Source of the DNA: a virus
DNA length: 64,000 nt
Virus record (IMG/VR): IMGVR_UViG_3300025030_000038
Coordinates: 248,001-312,000 of that record
Strand: one strand, 5' to 3'
Shown here: positions 31,835 to 39,789 of the stretch, one piece after another
Layout: each line of letters begins with the position of its first letter
Position numbering within the stretch: the first letter of the stretch is position 1
Position numbers and translations under genes: made by a program
The notes under the pieces: generated by a model
Told to the model about the DNA's origin: nothing
Seen by the model: the letters and a program-made list of their open reading frames with translations, nothing else
Databases searched by the model: none

Positions 31835-31862
31835 GTTTCAATCCACTCTCCCATGGGGAGAG
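31835..31862 (-). repeat. CRISPR-repeat-like hairpin unit A
   Basis: Minus strand: CTCTCCC-cat-GGGAGAG followed by TGGATTGAAAC. The 12 bases GTGGATTGAAAC match the 3' end of type I-C CRISPR repeats, and the hairpin sits exactly where such repeats have theirs. The second copy lies 105 bp away with a different stem sequence but the same tail, so the structure and tail are conserved rather than the raw sequence. Confidence 0.65.
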
Positions 31863-31939
31863 TCACTGACTTACTGGTTGATCCTACCGGGTAGGATCGC
31901 CGGGCTGTGTTTCTTGTTCCCTTTGACAGTGACAGACTT

Positions 31940-31966
31940 GTTTCAATCCACTCTCCCCTTGGAGAG
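31940..31966 (-). repeat. CRISPR-repeat-like hairpin unit B
   Basis: Minus strand: CTCTCC-aagg-GGAGAG then TGGATTGAAAC, the partner of unit A. The 77 nt between the units is about twice a normal spacer and itself folds (GTCACTG...CAGTGAC enclosing GATCCTAC-ccg-GTAGGATC). No third copy and no cas operon is near, so this is not an ordinary array. Confidence 0.65.
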
Positions 31967-32236
31967 ATCAGACTGTACCAACTCTGCTCTGATGTGGCGG
32001 CTTGTTGGAGTTTGGCTCCTGTTCCACTCGTATTACTACGATGACCCCACTGGGAGACTATGGGTTGAAACCATAGGTTTCCATGCACCAGATCCCCTGT
32101 GGAAACTTCGGGGATACCGAAGAGGCTCACAAGACTGGTAGGGAAGTCACTCAGACACAAATTGCACCTAGGAACCCATACCAACGGAACTGGGTAGCCT
32201 GACCTGAAATTCGACCTGAGCCAGTCGATTCCCTTC

Positions 32237-32614
32237 CTACATGAGTCGGTAGATGTAGGCATGCCATATGTTGATGGTCATGAAGGTCACACCTATGGCA
32301 AGTAGTATATGGCGACGTACTTTAGCTGGCTCTTTACAGGTGGATCGATGGAGGATTCGGAGACCAAGCCAGAAAATCCAAAACTTGGCAACCCCATAGA
32401 GGGCCGGGGAAGCGGTCCAAAGCCGACTCATGAACAGATTGATCTCAAGGACATGGGGGCTTTTGGTTAAAGCCTGTGCGGTTAGGATCCCATCCACAAC
32501 ATTCAACCATTGGCAGCAATCTTCCAGGAAATCCATATCACCCTGATATGGTTGGGGTTGTGTACCAGAAGTTGGCGTACTTGTAGGTGTAATTGGCTCC
32601 CCGAGGTTGCCCAT
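32237..32614 (-). CDS. small integral membrane protein (DUF5658-like)
   Basis: A 125-residue protein: a Pro/Thr-rich N-terminus (GEPITPTSTPTSGTQPQPYQ), then hydrophobic segments around WLNVVDGILTAQAL, ASPALYGVAKFWIFWLGLRI and HILLAIGVTFMTINIWHAYI. The layout, with a helix ending DGILTAQAL followed by EINLFMSRL, resembles DUF5658-type membrane proteins found in phages and bacteria. Two or three membrane helices are likely. Function unknown; it stands just upstream of the structured RNA region. Confidence 0.6.
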   Translation of the reverse strand: MGNLGEPITPTSTPTSGTQPQPYQGDMDFLEDCCQWLNVVDGILTAQALTKSPHVLEINLFMSRLWTASPALYGVAKFWIFWLGLRILHRSTCKEPAKVRRHILLAIGVTFMTINIWHAYIYRLM

Positions 32615-32712
32615 ATCTCTACTTGAGCGATAGGGAAAAGCTCGTCTTTCTGGAATTTATGCTATCGGCCCACAGAACACCTTCAGAGAAGGCCCTGTAG
32701 AGGCAGGCAGAT

Positions 32713-33522
32713 TCATCCCTCTAGTAGGTCAAGGACAGTTCCCTCTTCTTCGACAGGAAGGGCATCTATGACTCGCTGGTTAGCCCTCTGGGCATCTGCC
32801 TCAATGGCTTCCGACCCCAGGAACCTCCGACCCAACTTCACGGCTGCAATGCCTGTAGAACCGAAGCCAGAGAAGGGATCTACGATCATGTCCCCCTTGT
32901 TGGAGTGGGTGGCAACAAGCCTCTCCATGAGCTTGGAGGGTTTTTGGCATGACCTCTGTGGACGGAACAGCTCAGTGATGTCTTCTATCACCGTTTCATA
33001 CTCAAGATCCTCGATGTCGAGGAAGACGTTCCCTACACGCTTGAACTCGCTGTGTGCTGGGTACTTGGCGTCAAATCCAGCATAGCCCCTCTTGGTGTCC
33101 AGGTACGGTTTGTGAAATGTGACTTGGGTACGTTCGGCGGACTTGGAGAGCCAAAGAATTTCTTCCCTAAGAAAGAGATAATCATGGCTCTTGCCGAATG
33201 CTCTTCGTTTCCGCCAAGTTATCCAATTTCTGTACGTGAACCCACCGTCTTCCAGTGCTGTGATGATCCTGAACAGGGGGTGGGACTTGTGCTTACCTAA
33301 CCCCCCAAAGAACACAAGGGATCCTGTGGTGGAGAGCTTGGGCAAGCCTGCTAGAAGGATGTCGGACAGCCATCTGGCAAACTGCTTCTCATCCGTCCAC
33401 TGGTTGTCCCAAGCATCCCCAACAATTCCATAGAAGGGAGGGTCTGTGAGGAGCAGGTCGACTGAGTTGTTGGGGAGGGACTGGATGAAGTCTAGGGCGT
33501 CCATGCACCTGATGTAGGTCAT
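32713..33522 (-). CDS. DNA methyltransferase (DPPF type)
   Basis: A 269-residue beta-class DNA methyltransferase. Catalytic motif LLLTDPPFYG is near residue 28, and the AdoMet motif DPFSGFGSTGIAAVKLGR is near the C-terminus, followed by SEAIEADAQRANQR. It is short and compact, with a basic middle (WRKRRAFGKSHDYLFLREE). Together with the enzyme at 29147-30382 it gives this phage two intact methyltransferases and one broken one, suggesting heavy DNA modification against restriction. No restriction gene is adjacent. Confidence 0.88.
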   Translation of the reverse strand: MTYIRCMDALDFIQSLPNNSVDLLLTDPPFYGIVGDAWDNQWTDEKQFARWLSDILLAGLPKLSTTGSLVFFGGLGKHKSHPLFRIITALEDGGFTYRNWITWRKRRAFGKSHDYLFLREEILWLSKSAERTQVTFHKPYLDTKRGYAGFDAKYPAHSEFKRVGNVFLDIEDLEYETVIEDITELFRPQRSCQKPSKLMERLVATHSNKGDMIVDPFSGFGSTGIAAVKLGRRFLGSEAIEADAQRANQRVIDALPVEEEGTVLDLLEG

Positions 33523-33549
33523 GGGACACTTTACAAGGCAGGGGGAGGT

Positions 33550-33924
33550 TCAGACCTTCTGGAGCTCTTTCACAGCCAGTTCGAGCGTGTGAATCATCTT
33601 AACCAGTGACCCATCTACATCCCCAACATCTTCTGGCTTACCATCCTTGACCAGGGCCACGCTGTAGAATGGGCTACTAGAGGATTGCATCCCTGGGAGC
33701 TTGAATGCCTCCAAGGCACGGTAGAAGTCACGTCCCACACTCAGCTTCTTCTGTGCTGCCTGGAGGGCATTAAGATAGCTCTCTGCTAGGGCCCCAAGCT
33801 CAATGGCCTTGGCCACATCCACCCCCTTAGTGGGTGCCGCCTCCTTGAGCAGGGGGAGCAACTGGGGCCGGAGAGCCGGGTTCTCTTGGGCTAGATGGAT
33901 GAGTTTGGACCGCAGAGTTGTCAT
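33550..33924 (-). CDS. hypothetical protein with ENPALRP-type N-terminus
   Basis: A 124-residue protein. The N-terminal helix LIHLAQENPALRPQLLPLLK is repeated in the next gene (RVIRLAHENPALRPHLLPLL), a motif that recurs across proteins of large tailed phages and may be a sorting or assembly signal. The rest is helical with a short polar centre (GMQSSSSPFYS). The ATG at 33924 follows the next gene's stop at 33935 without overlap. Its immediate neighbour shares the motif, which suggests joint use in the virion. Confidence 0.6.
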   Translation of the reverse strand: MTTLRSKLIHLAQENPALRPQLLPLLKEAAPTKGVDVAKAIELGALAESYLNALQAAQKKLSVGRDFYRALEAFKLPGMQSSSSPFYSVALVKDGKPEDVGDVDGSLVKMIHTLELAVKELQKV

Positions 33925-33934
33925 TGGTATCTCA

Positions 33935-35701
33935 TCAGTCCATTGCACAGTACTGGTGATATTTGATTCCAAGACCTCGCATGGCTCCCACGACTTCTTG
34001 GAAGGTCATGGACTTGATCTGGCTCTGGTTGTCTTGGACCCAGCGATAGAAGACTGGGATGTCCTTCTTGCCACCTTTGATGGCTGGTATGCAGGTGGAC
34101 AGGTTGTTCTGGTCGTGGGTGTCTTCTACCGAGAAGTCATCATGCTCTGCTCGGATTGAGACAAACTGCCCTTGAATTCTAAGTGCCTTGACTCCTGCTG
34201 GTGCCACATCGACACCACGAAGGGCAGAAACCTCTAGCTTGGGGGCCAGGGCATCTTGTTCGTTCGCTACAGTCTTGGCCATTTGCAGGAGGGTGCTGAA
34301 TGTGGCATGGCCACCAACGGTCGCTTCCACTAGGTTCTGGAAGATGCTGGCAGTTTCCTGATTGACCTTGGCTCGGTCCAGGTCATAGAGGGCGAATTGG
34401 GAAACCCTTTTGCCACGCTTACCTGCATCGGTCAGGTCCGTGACCCGAAGAGTATTGGCAAACATCTGTGCGCGAACCTTGGTGTTTTCAAGTGTCTCCC
34501 CAATAGACATTGGGCTACGGGGTAGCTCCACCAAGTTTGGGTTGCTTCCAGGAGTGCCCCTCCAGGTTCCTGGGAAGGGGATTACATCCCCCGCTTGCTT
34601 GAGGAGAGGGAGGAGGTGGGGTCGAAGGGCTGGGTTCTCATGGGCAAGACGGATGACCCTACCTCGCAGGGACTTCTCAGCAGCAGCTTTCTTGAGTCGA
34701 GCCATGCGGCCATGAATTTTGCCACGGTACAAGTCAGAAAGGAAGGATGCGTCCGACATCATATTGACAACCTCCGGGAACCGATCATCACCTTGGGTGG
34801 TTAGGATTTTGGATATCTCCCCAATGAACTTCTTGCGCCCATTGGAAAGGTGGGTCTGATTCACTCCTACACGGGCAGCAATCACCGAGTCCATTCCCCA
34901 GCCAAGGTCTTCCCCTCTAGCTAGAGACTCAAAGTATTCCACCACTACAGGGCTAGACATCCGCTTGGCTTGTTCAACCAACCAAGAGAGAAACTCTTGG
35001 GCCGCCGGGTGTGCCGGGTTACCCATGACCTGAGAGATGATCTGCTCCCACTCGGGGGCGTTGATGTCATCGGCATCCCCAAGGGTTTCTTTACCTATTT
35101 CCTCAATGTTTTCCATCTCCATTACGCGACGGCGCATGAGGGTGCGGCCAATGTCCATTGCTTCACGACGAGCGGCCATGCCAATTTTGTTGAGGATCTC
35201 AGCAAGGGCAACTTCACCCGATAGAACCATCTTCTTCTTGGCCCGAAGGAGCTTGCCTACTTCATAGAAGATGCTACCAATGTGACTGGTCTCAGCAAGA
35301 GCTTCACCTACCTCATTCTGGAGAGTGAGATCCGCAGTTTTGCTTCCATTTTTGGCAAGACCAATTCCCTTGACCATGTCTGCCAGGAGAACATCCTCCG
35401 CTTCGAGACCCATCTTGGCTACAGCCTTGGAGGCGGCGACCCAGGCGGTCCGATACAGCCCCAGGCTCTCCATGGAAACCCATGGGCTGGTGGTAGCATC
35501 CGTCTCTGGATCAATTCGTAGCATCATCTTCCCAATTACTTGTCGCAACTGGGCATTACTGTGAGCTTTTCCGGAGATCGAGAAGGGAGGAGCCCCCAGC
35601 AGACCTTCCATGAATTGGGCGCGGGCCATCACGTCAAGGTGTTGGAGGTTGATCCCGGTTGGGAGAGATGCTACGACTTGGCGGGCGGTGTGTTGAGTCA
35701 T
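33935..35701 (-). CDS. sigma-like protein with ENPALRP motif
   Basis: A 588-residue protein. An N-terminal ~330-residue part looks like a divergent sigma factor: GLEAEDVLLADMVKGIG resembles region 2, and a C-terminal helical segment (FESLARGEDLGWGMDSVIAA, then RVGVNQTHLSNGRKKFIGEI) resembles the region 4 helix-turn-helix. The ENPALRPHLLPLL helix follows (about residue 360), and then a ~200-residue domain of unknown fold ending YHQYCAMD. It is the last minus-strand gene before the divergent control region. It may be a virion-carried transcription factor; the sigma resemblance is by pattern, not a confirmed family hit. Confidence 0.5.
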   Translation of the reverse strand: MTQHTARQVVASLPTGINLQHLDVMARAQFMEGLLGAPPFSISGKAHSNAQLRQVIGKMMLRIDPETDATTSPWVSMESLGLYRTAWVAASKAVAKMGLEAEDVLLADMVKGIGLAKNGSKTADLTLQNEVGEALAETSHIGSIFYEVGKLLRAKKKMVLSGEVALAEILNKIGMAARREAMDIGRTLMRRRVMEMENIEEIGKETLGDADDINAPEWEQIISQVMGNPAHPAAQEFLSWLVEQAKRMSSPVVVEYFESLARGEDLGWGMDSVIAARVGVNQTHLSNGRKKFIGEISKILTTQGDDRFPEVVNMMSDASFLSDLYRGKIHGRMARLKKAAAEKSLRGRVIRLAHENPALRPHLLPLLKQAGDVIPFPGTWRGTPGSNPNLVELPRSPMSIGETLENTKVRAQMFANTLRVTDLTDAGKRGKRVSQFALYDLDRAKVNQETASIFQNLVEATVGGHATFSTLLQMAKTVANEQDALAPKLEVSALRGVDVAPAGVKALRIQGQFVSIRAEHDDFSVEDTHDQNNLSTCIPAIKGGKKDIPVFYRWVQDNQSQIKSMTFQEVVGAMRGLGIKYHQYCAMD

Positions 35702-35952
35702 GGGTCTAACGGGGTGTGCCTAGAGCCGGAATATCGTCCACCAGTTGATTTCACATCCTAACCGCCCGGAGATGGTGTAGGGGACTTCTAGAAACTTCTT
35801 GGGGCATCCTATTTGGCCATGGCCACGGAAGAAAACATCGGATATCCCACTGGTTACGATTTTTCTTGTCTCTTGCCAACTTCGTCGGTATGGTGTCTCT
35901 GGAATAGAAAAAACCCAAGGGTCTGAGACCCCAGGGACAGGAGAAAAGCCAA
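35702..35952. promoter_or_regulatory. divergent control region between the two transcription arms
   Basis: About 250 bp separating the leftward and rightward arms, holding no convincing gene. It contains a short hairpin GGGTC-tga-GACCC near 35915 and the strong CAGGAG ribosome-binding site for the rightward gene that starts with GTG. Promoters for both directions must lie here or within the flanking 5' ends, but no consensus -35/-10 pair stands out. An 81-residue minus-strand ORF at 35720-35965 overlaps the rightward start and is not accepted as a gene. Confidence 0.6.
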
Positions 35953-37089
35953 GTGATTTCCTCAACTAACCTCGCCGGGGATGTTCGGCCAGTTGAACTT
36001 GTTGCTCTTGATGCTTCCTACATCACCCTGGATTTGCTGGGTGGGGTAGATGCGATCAACCCCCTCATGCGAGAGGTTCTGGCTCTCCAGATGGAGGGAG
36101 CCATGACTCTGCTTGGTGGACCTGAGGCTACAAATCCACTTGCCAGAATTGTCACTGGTTGGGGGGTTTCCCAGCCTTCGGTATTGGATGTGCCTCCACC
36201 AGTTCAGCAGGTGATAGGACACACCCTGGAAGTATCAGTGGTATTGGATCCGACCCAGGAGGTACTACTGGACCTGCTCGGTGGAGTGGACGCCATCAAC
36301 CCATTGGCAAGGGCACTTCTAGCTCTTCAGGGGGAGACCACCCTGGAGTTGCTGGGGGGGACAAGGGCCATCAACCCGCTTGCTCATGCCTCTATTTGGT
36401 ACCCTTCCCAAAAGGTGAAGTTTCGGAAGCCTCTGCCATCGCTTCGGCGAGGAGAGAACCTGACCGGAGCTTGGATTAGGGAAAACTGGGCATGGGTATA
36501 TCCAACCCTGACTCAGCACCTAGGCAAGAAAATGAGCAATTCCCGAACTCGGGACAATATTGAGGATCATATCCAAGCCATCATGGCCGGGTGGATTGCC
36601 AAGGATACCCTGGGGGAACACCTGCGGCAGGGGAACGATGTGCAAGCATCAGTCCTCAAGATTTGGTCTTACCAGAGGGCTTGCACGGAAATTCGTGGTT
36701 GGGGTACGGATGCTGCCATGCGTACCCTCACCGGAGCCAAGACCCACCGGGAGCTGGAGCTGGGAGATTCCTGGATCCCTATCCATGCAGAGGAACCTGT
36801 GAGGGAGCATGTTTCTGGTACTTTGGGAGGGAAGGGTTTTGGTGTGGTTGACTTCTCTAGCCCTTCAGATATCACCGCCGAGGATGTCCTGGTGAGAAGG
36901 TCTGACGTAGACCATTTTCGGGAAGTCCTGCGGAAGCGGGGGCCAAGTCGTGGAGTAGAGATCTTTGAGGGCCTACTGGCTGGGAAAACCAAGGCTCAGA
37001 TGGCCCAGGATTACCACCTGAGGGTTTCCGAAGTGGAGACAGTCATGGGTCGGATCAAGAAGACACTGTGTCCACCACAAAAGGTGTAA
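35953..37089 (+). CDS. sigma-like protein with N-terminal tandem repeats
   Basis: A 378-residue protein. Residues ~27-155 contain repeats built on DLLGGVDAINPLAR and similar (four GG...[AI]xNPLA units in two ~90-residue blocks). The middle, DNIEDHIQAIMAGWIAKDTL then SVLKIWSYQRACTEIRGWG, resembles sigma region 2. The C-terminus (VEIFEGLLAGKTKAQMAQDY, then HLRVSEVETVMGRIKKTL) is a sigma region 4-like helix-turn-helix. The GTG start has AGGAG 10 nt upstream. It heads the rightward arm, as expected of a transcription factor or virion-delivered regulator. The repeat domain has no recognised function. Confidence 0.55.
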   Translation: MISSTNLAGDVRPVELVALDASYITLDLLGGVDAINPLMREVLALQMEGAMTLLGGPEATNPLARIVTGWGVSQPSVLDVPPPVQQVIGHTLEVSVVLDPTQEVLLDLLGGVDAINPLARALLALQGETTLELLGGTRAINPLAHASIWYPSQKVKFRKPLPSLRRGENLTGAWIRENWAWVYPTLTQHLGKKMSNSRTRDNIEDHIQAIMAGWIAKDTLGEHLRQGNDVQASVLKIWSYQRACTEIRGWGTDAAMRTLTGAKTHRELELGDSWIPIHAEEPVREHVSGTLGGKGFGVVDFSSPSDITAEDVLVRRSDVDHFREVLRKRGPSRGVEIFEGLLAGKTKAQMAQDYHLRVSEVETVMGRIKKTLCPPQKV

Positions 37090-37096
37090 CCCAGTA

Positions 37097-38017
37097 GTGA
37101 AGAATATTTCACTACACGTCGATCTGGGTGACCATGCAACAACCTGGGCAGGCTTCTGTGAGCAGAAGCCTCCGTACTCCATTTGTCTGGATGGCTACCT
37201 CGGGGTAGGCCCCAGGTTCTCAGGGGTCGGTCCCTATGCCAATTTTGACCACCACACGGAGGTAGATCGGCTGTCCACACGGGCGACCTGTGGTCAGGTT
37301 CTAATGGCCATTCGGCAAGGTTTGTTCGACACGTTCCGGAATGAGCATGGCCCTCATGCTCATGTCTGGGTGAATGATTGTGATGAGGATGTCTGTACTT
37401 CCTGGTTTCTGCTGAACCATGCTAGCCTTGCGGGGGCCGTGATGAACCCCATCCTGAATCGGCTGGTCTCCATGGAGGACGCCCTGGACACCACCGCTGG
37501 TGCATATCCCTACCCGGCGGATCTTCCCGTGCTACGGGAGCTGGCCTGGGTGTTCGAGCCATACCGGAGGTTTCGTCTCTCCGGACAGCTGGACCGACGG
37601 GAGACGTCCGCCTACGTGGGGGTCATCACGGATGTGGAACATCGGATTCTGCGTCATGTGACGGGTAGTGGGGGCTCTGTGGACCTGGACCTGAGGTATG
37701 ACATCCTTCATTCAGGCAAGGGCTGGATGATGGTTCAGGAGACGGGAACACATGCCAGAACAGCCTTGTTTGCTCATGGCTGTAAAGCATTCGTGGCGGT
37801 CAGGCCCAGGCAGGATGGGGCCTGGACATACTCAATAGGGAGGATGTCCCCTTTTGTCCCATTCAACATGACCCGCATCCTTGTGGCGTTGAATGACGCC
37901 GAGGGGGGTACTGTAGATCAGTGGGGTGGGAGCAACACTATTGGGGGAAGCCCTAGGCTCACTGGCTCCAAGTTGGACCCTAAGGTCGTGGTAAGGATTG
38001 TCGAGGAGCACCTGTGA
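37097..38017 (+). CDS. DHH-family phosphoesterase
   Basis: A 306-residue protein. The DHH motif is in NFDHHTEVDRLSTRATCGQV with a second acidic site WVNDCDEDVCTSWFLL. A DHHA1-like C-terminal segment GGSNTIGGSPRLTGSKLD resembles the substrate-binding GGGGH region. Members degrade short RNA (nanoRNase), cyclic dinucleotides or single-stranded DNA (RecJ). Degradation of cyclic-dinucleotide defence signals is an attractive possibility but unproven. It overlaps the next gene by 4 nt (GTGA). Confidence 0.7.
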   Translation: MKNISLHVDLGDHATTWAGFCEQKPPYSICLDGYLGVGPRFSGVGPYANFDHHTEVDRLSTRATCGQVLMAIRQGLFDTFRNEHGPHAHVWVNDCDEDVCTSWFLLNHASLAGAVMNPILNRLVSMEDALDTTAGAYPYPADLPVLRELAWVFEPYRRFRLSGQLDRRETSAYVGVITDVEHRILRHVTGSGGSVDLDLRYDILHSGKGWMMVQETGTHARTALFAHGCKAFVAVRPRQDGAWTYSIGRMSPFVPFNMTRILVALNDAEGGTVDQWGGSNTIGGSPRLTGSKLDPKVVVRIVEEHL

Positions 38018-38520
38018 GAACCGAAGGGCAAGTGCGACATAAGCTGAAGCAGGTGCAGTTCAGGCACCTGAAGAAGGCCCTGAGGGACTCACTCTCCCAG
38101 AGACCCGAGTGCTGTGTCAACAATGCGATCCTCAATACCCCGAATGGGGATATTAGGTTCTGTCGATTGGCAGCGGGGGATGGCTCATTTGTGACTTGTG
38201 ATGAGGCACATGGGGGTCTGGTCAAGGCGGCTGGGTGCCCAGACTTCGATTGTGGTAATACCCGAGAGGGTGTGAAAGAGGACTTCAAGAGGTTCCTTAT
38301 TACCTCTACCATTGCGGAGATTGCAATCAGGTATCCCGATATCTCAGCTCTCATGTGGGTGCTGGGAGAGAGTCACCTGGAAGATCTGGAGGAGTCCGAG
38401 CCCACCACCATGGTAGACCCGGGCTTCCTGACCGTTTCATACACAATCCCGGGCTTGTTGCCCTACACCAATCCACATCCTGTGTATGTCCACACGACTT
38501 CGTGGCACATCACACTGTAA
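38014..38520 (+). CDS. conserved phage protein with Cys cluster
   Basis: A 168-residue protein starting with GTG that overlaps the DHH gene's stop. A basic N-terminus (RTEGQVRHKLKQVQFRHLKK) is followed by cysteines CC, FC, TC and CPDFDC, which suit a metal site. I recognise the N-terminal pattern as a recurrent unannotated family in large phages. The role is unknown; the basic helix may contact nucleic acid. Confidence 0.6.
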   Translation: MRTEGQVRHKLKQVQFRHLKKALRDSLSQRPECCVNNAILNTPNGDIRFCRLAAGDGSFVTCDEAHGGLVKAAGCPDFDCGNTREGVKEDFKRFLITSTIAEIAIRYPDISALMWVLGESHLEDLEESEPTTMVDPGFLTVSYTIPGLLPYTNPHPVYVHTTSWHITL

Positions 38521-38523
38521 GCC

Positions 38524-39066
38524 ATGTCCTTCCTTCCTGTTGTTCAGATGCCTGGGGTCAAGGGCACCCCTCTATATATTGAGACACCTGTGTCTTCAAC
38601 ATCCAACCCATACCTAGTGACTGCAACTAAAAGTCTCCTGTGGGTTGAGAAGGCCATGGGAACACAGGAACCCTTTGTTCGAGCAGCCGTCCGTCAGGAT
38701 GGGGCTCGGTTTGAGGATTTGTTCCCAGCCATTGTTCAGAAGATTGCAGGTCGGGAAGGATTGGGGAATGGCTTTTTGTTTGACCAGGGAGGGCTTCTGG
38801 ATGCTCTTCATTATTTGAGGGTAATTAGGGGGGTGGCAGGAGATTTAGAGTTGGTGGTGGGCCTGACTGGTGGGAACCTAATTGAGTTGCCCGATGGGGT
38901 AACTCTGGTAAGAGCCAAATGGGTTCCCTCTTATGCTGGTATTTTGGTCCCACAGGACCCCCCATTTGGCATTGTGAGGGTTTTTGGGGAGTCTTATGCT
39001 TTTGTGATACATGACGTGCGGGGGCTGGCAATACTAGGGAGTTGGGGGCAACCTACGACAGTATGA
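38524..39066 (+). CDS. hypothetical protein
   Basis: A 180-residue, mostly beta-predicted protein with no recognised motif (GFLFDQGGLLDALHYLRVIR, then GIVRVFGESYAFVIHDVRG). It starts 3 nt after the previous stop and overlaps the primase gene by ATGA, so it is part of a tightly packed rightward operon. No signal peptide or catalytic residues stand out. Confidence 0.55.
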   Translation: MSFLPVVQMPGVKGTPLYIETPVSSTSNPYLVTATKSLLWVEKAMGTQEPFVRAAVRQDGARFEDLFPAIVQKIAGREGLGNGFLFDQGGLLDALHYLRVIRGVAGDLELVVGLTGGNLIELPDGVTLVRAKWVPSYAGILVPQDPPFGIVRVFGESYAFVIHDVRGLAILGSWGQPTTV

Positions 39067-39782
39067 GTTCGGCCATTGCAATGTGGTTGGGGGAGCACCT
39101 GAGTACCCTGGGGCTCTCGGAGGAGTGTGAGGGGCACCTTCTGGGGAGGGGGGCCAGCACGACACTGATTGGTCAGCTAGGGATCAAGGAATGGGTCCCA
39201 GCTTCTACTGCATGCCCAAGTGAGCAGTTCACAAAACGGTATGGGTCCCATGGAGATAGATTGGATAGGATGGTGGCCATTCCTTTGATTGCCCCTTCTG
39301 GTAGACTGCTTGGGGTGGAGTTCCGGTCCAGGTTTGAGAAGAGGATCACGGAGTTTTTGGTTCCCGAGTCTCGATGGAATGCCGTGATGATCAATGCCCC
39401 GCAGGCGGCCGAGAAGATGTGGGCAGGTGGGTCCATCTGGATTGTGGAGGGTCTGTTCGATTTGTGTGCTTTGCATTGGGTGATCCCAAAGGGGGATGCA
39501 GTAATAGCTACGATCCGAGCGGGGTTGGATAAACCTACAATTGGGTTCCTGGCTCGATTCTGTACGAACCGGGTGTACATGGTCTATGACAACGACGCTA
39601 CGGGACGTAAGGCTATCCATGGATGGGTGGATGAGCAGACTGGTAAACCACGTCTGGGGGCTATTGGGTTGCTTCAACGGGTGGGGGTCAAGGCTCTGGA
39701 TTTTCGGTATTCAGGTAAGGACCCCGGAGTTGTCTGGGACAAGGGGGGCCTGAAGAGAGTAAGAGAAGTGTTCAACAGGTAA
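39063..39782 (+). CDS. TOPRIM primase/nucleotidyl-transferase core
   Basis: A 239-residue protein with a DnaG-type TOPRIM domain. The catalytic Glu is in IWIVEGLFDLCALHW and the metal-binding acidic pair in RVYMVYDNDATGRKAIHGW. An N-terminal RNA polymerase-domain-like part (LIAPSGRLLGVEFRSRF, the region DnaG uses for nucleotide contact) is present, but there is no zinc-binding domain and no C-terminal helicase. It could prime replication with a separate helicase. It starts at 39063 by ATGA overlap with the previous gene. A palindromic hairpin follows its stop. Confidence 0.75.
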   Translation: MSSAIAMWLGEHLSTLGLSEECEGHLLGRGASTTLIGQLGIKEWVPASTACPSEQFTKRYGSHGDRLDRMVAIPLIAPSGRLLGVEFRSRFEKRITEFLVPESRWNAVMINAPQAAEKMWAGGSIWIVEGLFDLCALHWVIPKGDAVIATIRAGLDKPTIGFLARFCTNRVYMVYDNDATGRKAIHGWVDEQTGKPRLGAIGLLQRVGVKALDFRYSGKDPGVVWDKGGLKRVREVFNR

Positions 39783-39789
39783 CTATTTC

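Larger units (their letters stand above)
31421..32236 (-). ncRNA. candidate large structured non-coding RNA
   Basis: About 815 nt with no convincing protein gene, bounded by the small membrane-protein gene upstream and a 15-bp terminator downstream. Read on the minus strand it is almost a continuous series of stem-loops: CTCTCC-aagg-GGAGAG, GATCCTAC-ccg-GTAGGATC, CTCTCCC-cat-GGGAGAG, AGTAGA-(11)-TCTACT, GGATCC-ttct-GGATCC, CACTAAC-(11)-GTTAGTG, AAGGT-gaag-ACCTT, CCTTA-gacg-TAAGG, TTGCCG-ccta-CGGCAA and ATTGAG-ac-CTCAAT. A longer-range ACTGAAACT...AGTTTCAGT helix encloses the last of these. Size and density resemble the large ornate phage RNAs (GOLLD/ROOL class), but I cannot test family membership. 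The CRISPR-repeat-like units lie inside it. Confidence 0.6.

Noticed and set aside
31835-31966. A true CRISPR array
   Set aside because: Only two repeat-like units, intervening length 77 nt (about twice a spacer), stems of different sequence, no leader and no cas1/cas2 nearby.
31675-32262. 195-residue minus-strand ORF across the hairpin-rich region
   Set aside because: Its translation repeats GEWIET segments that arise from the CRISPR-repeat-like DNA units, it has no protein-like composition and it crosses many stem-loops. I treat the region as non-coding RNA.
35720-35965. 81-residue minus-strand ORF in the divergent region
   Set aside because: Overlaps the start of the rightward sigma-like gene, which has a strong AGGAG site; no motif.
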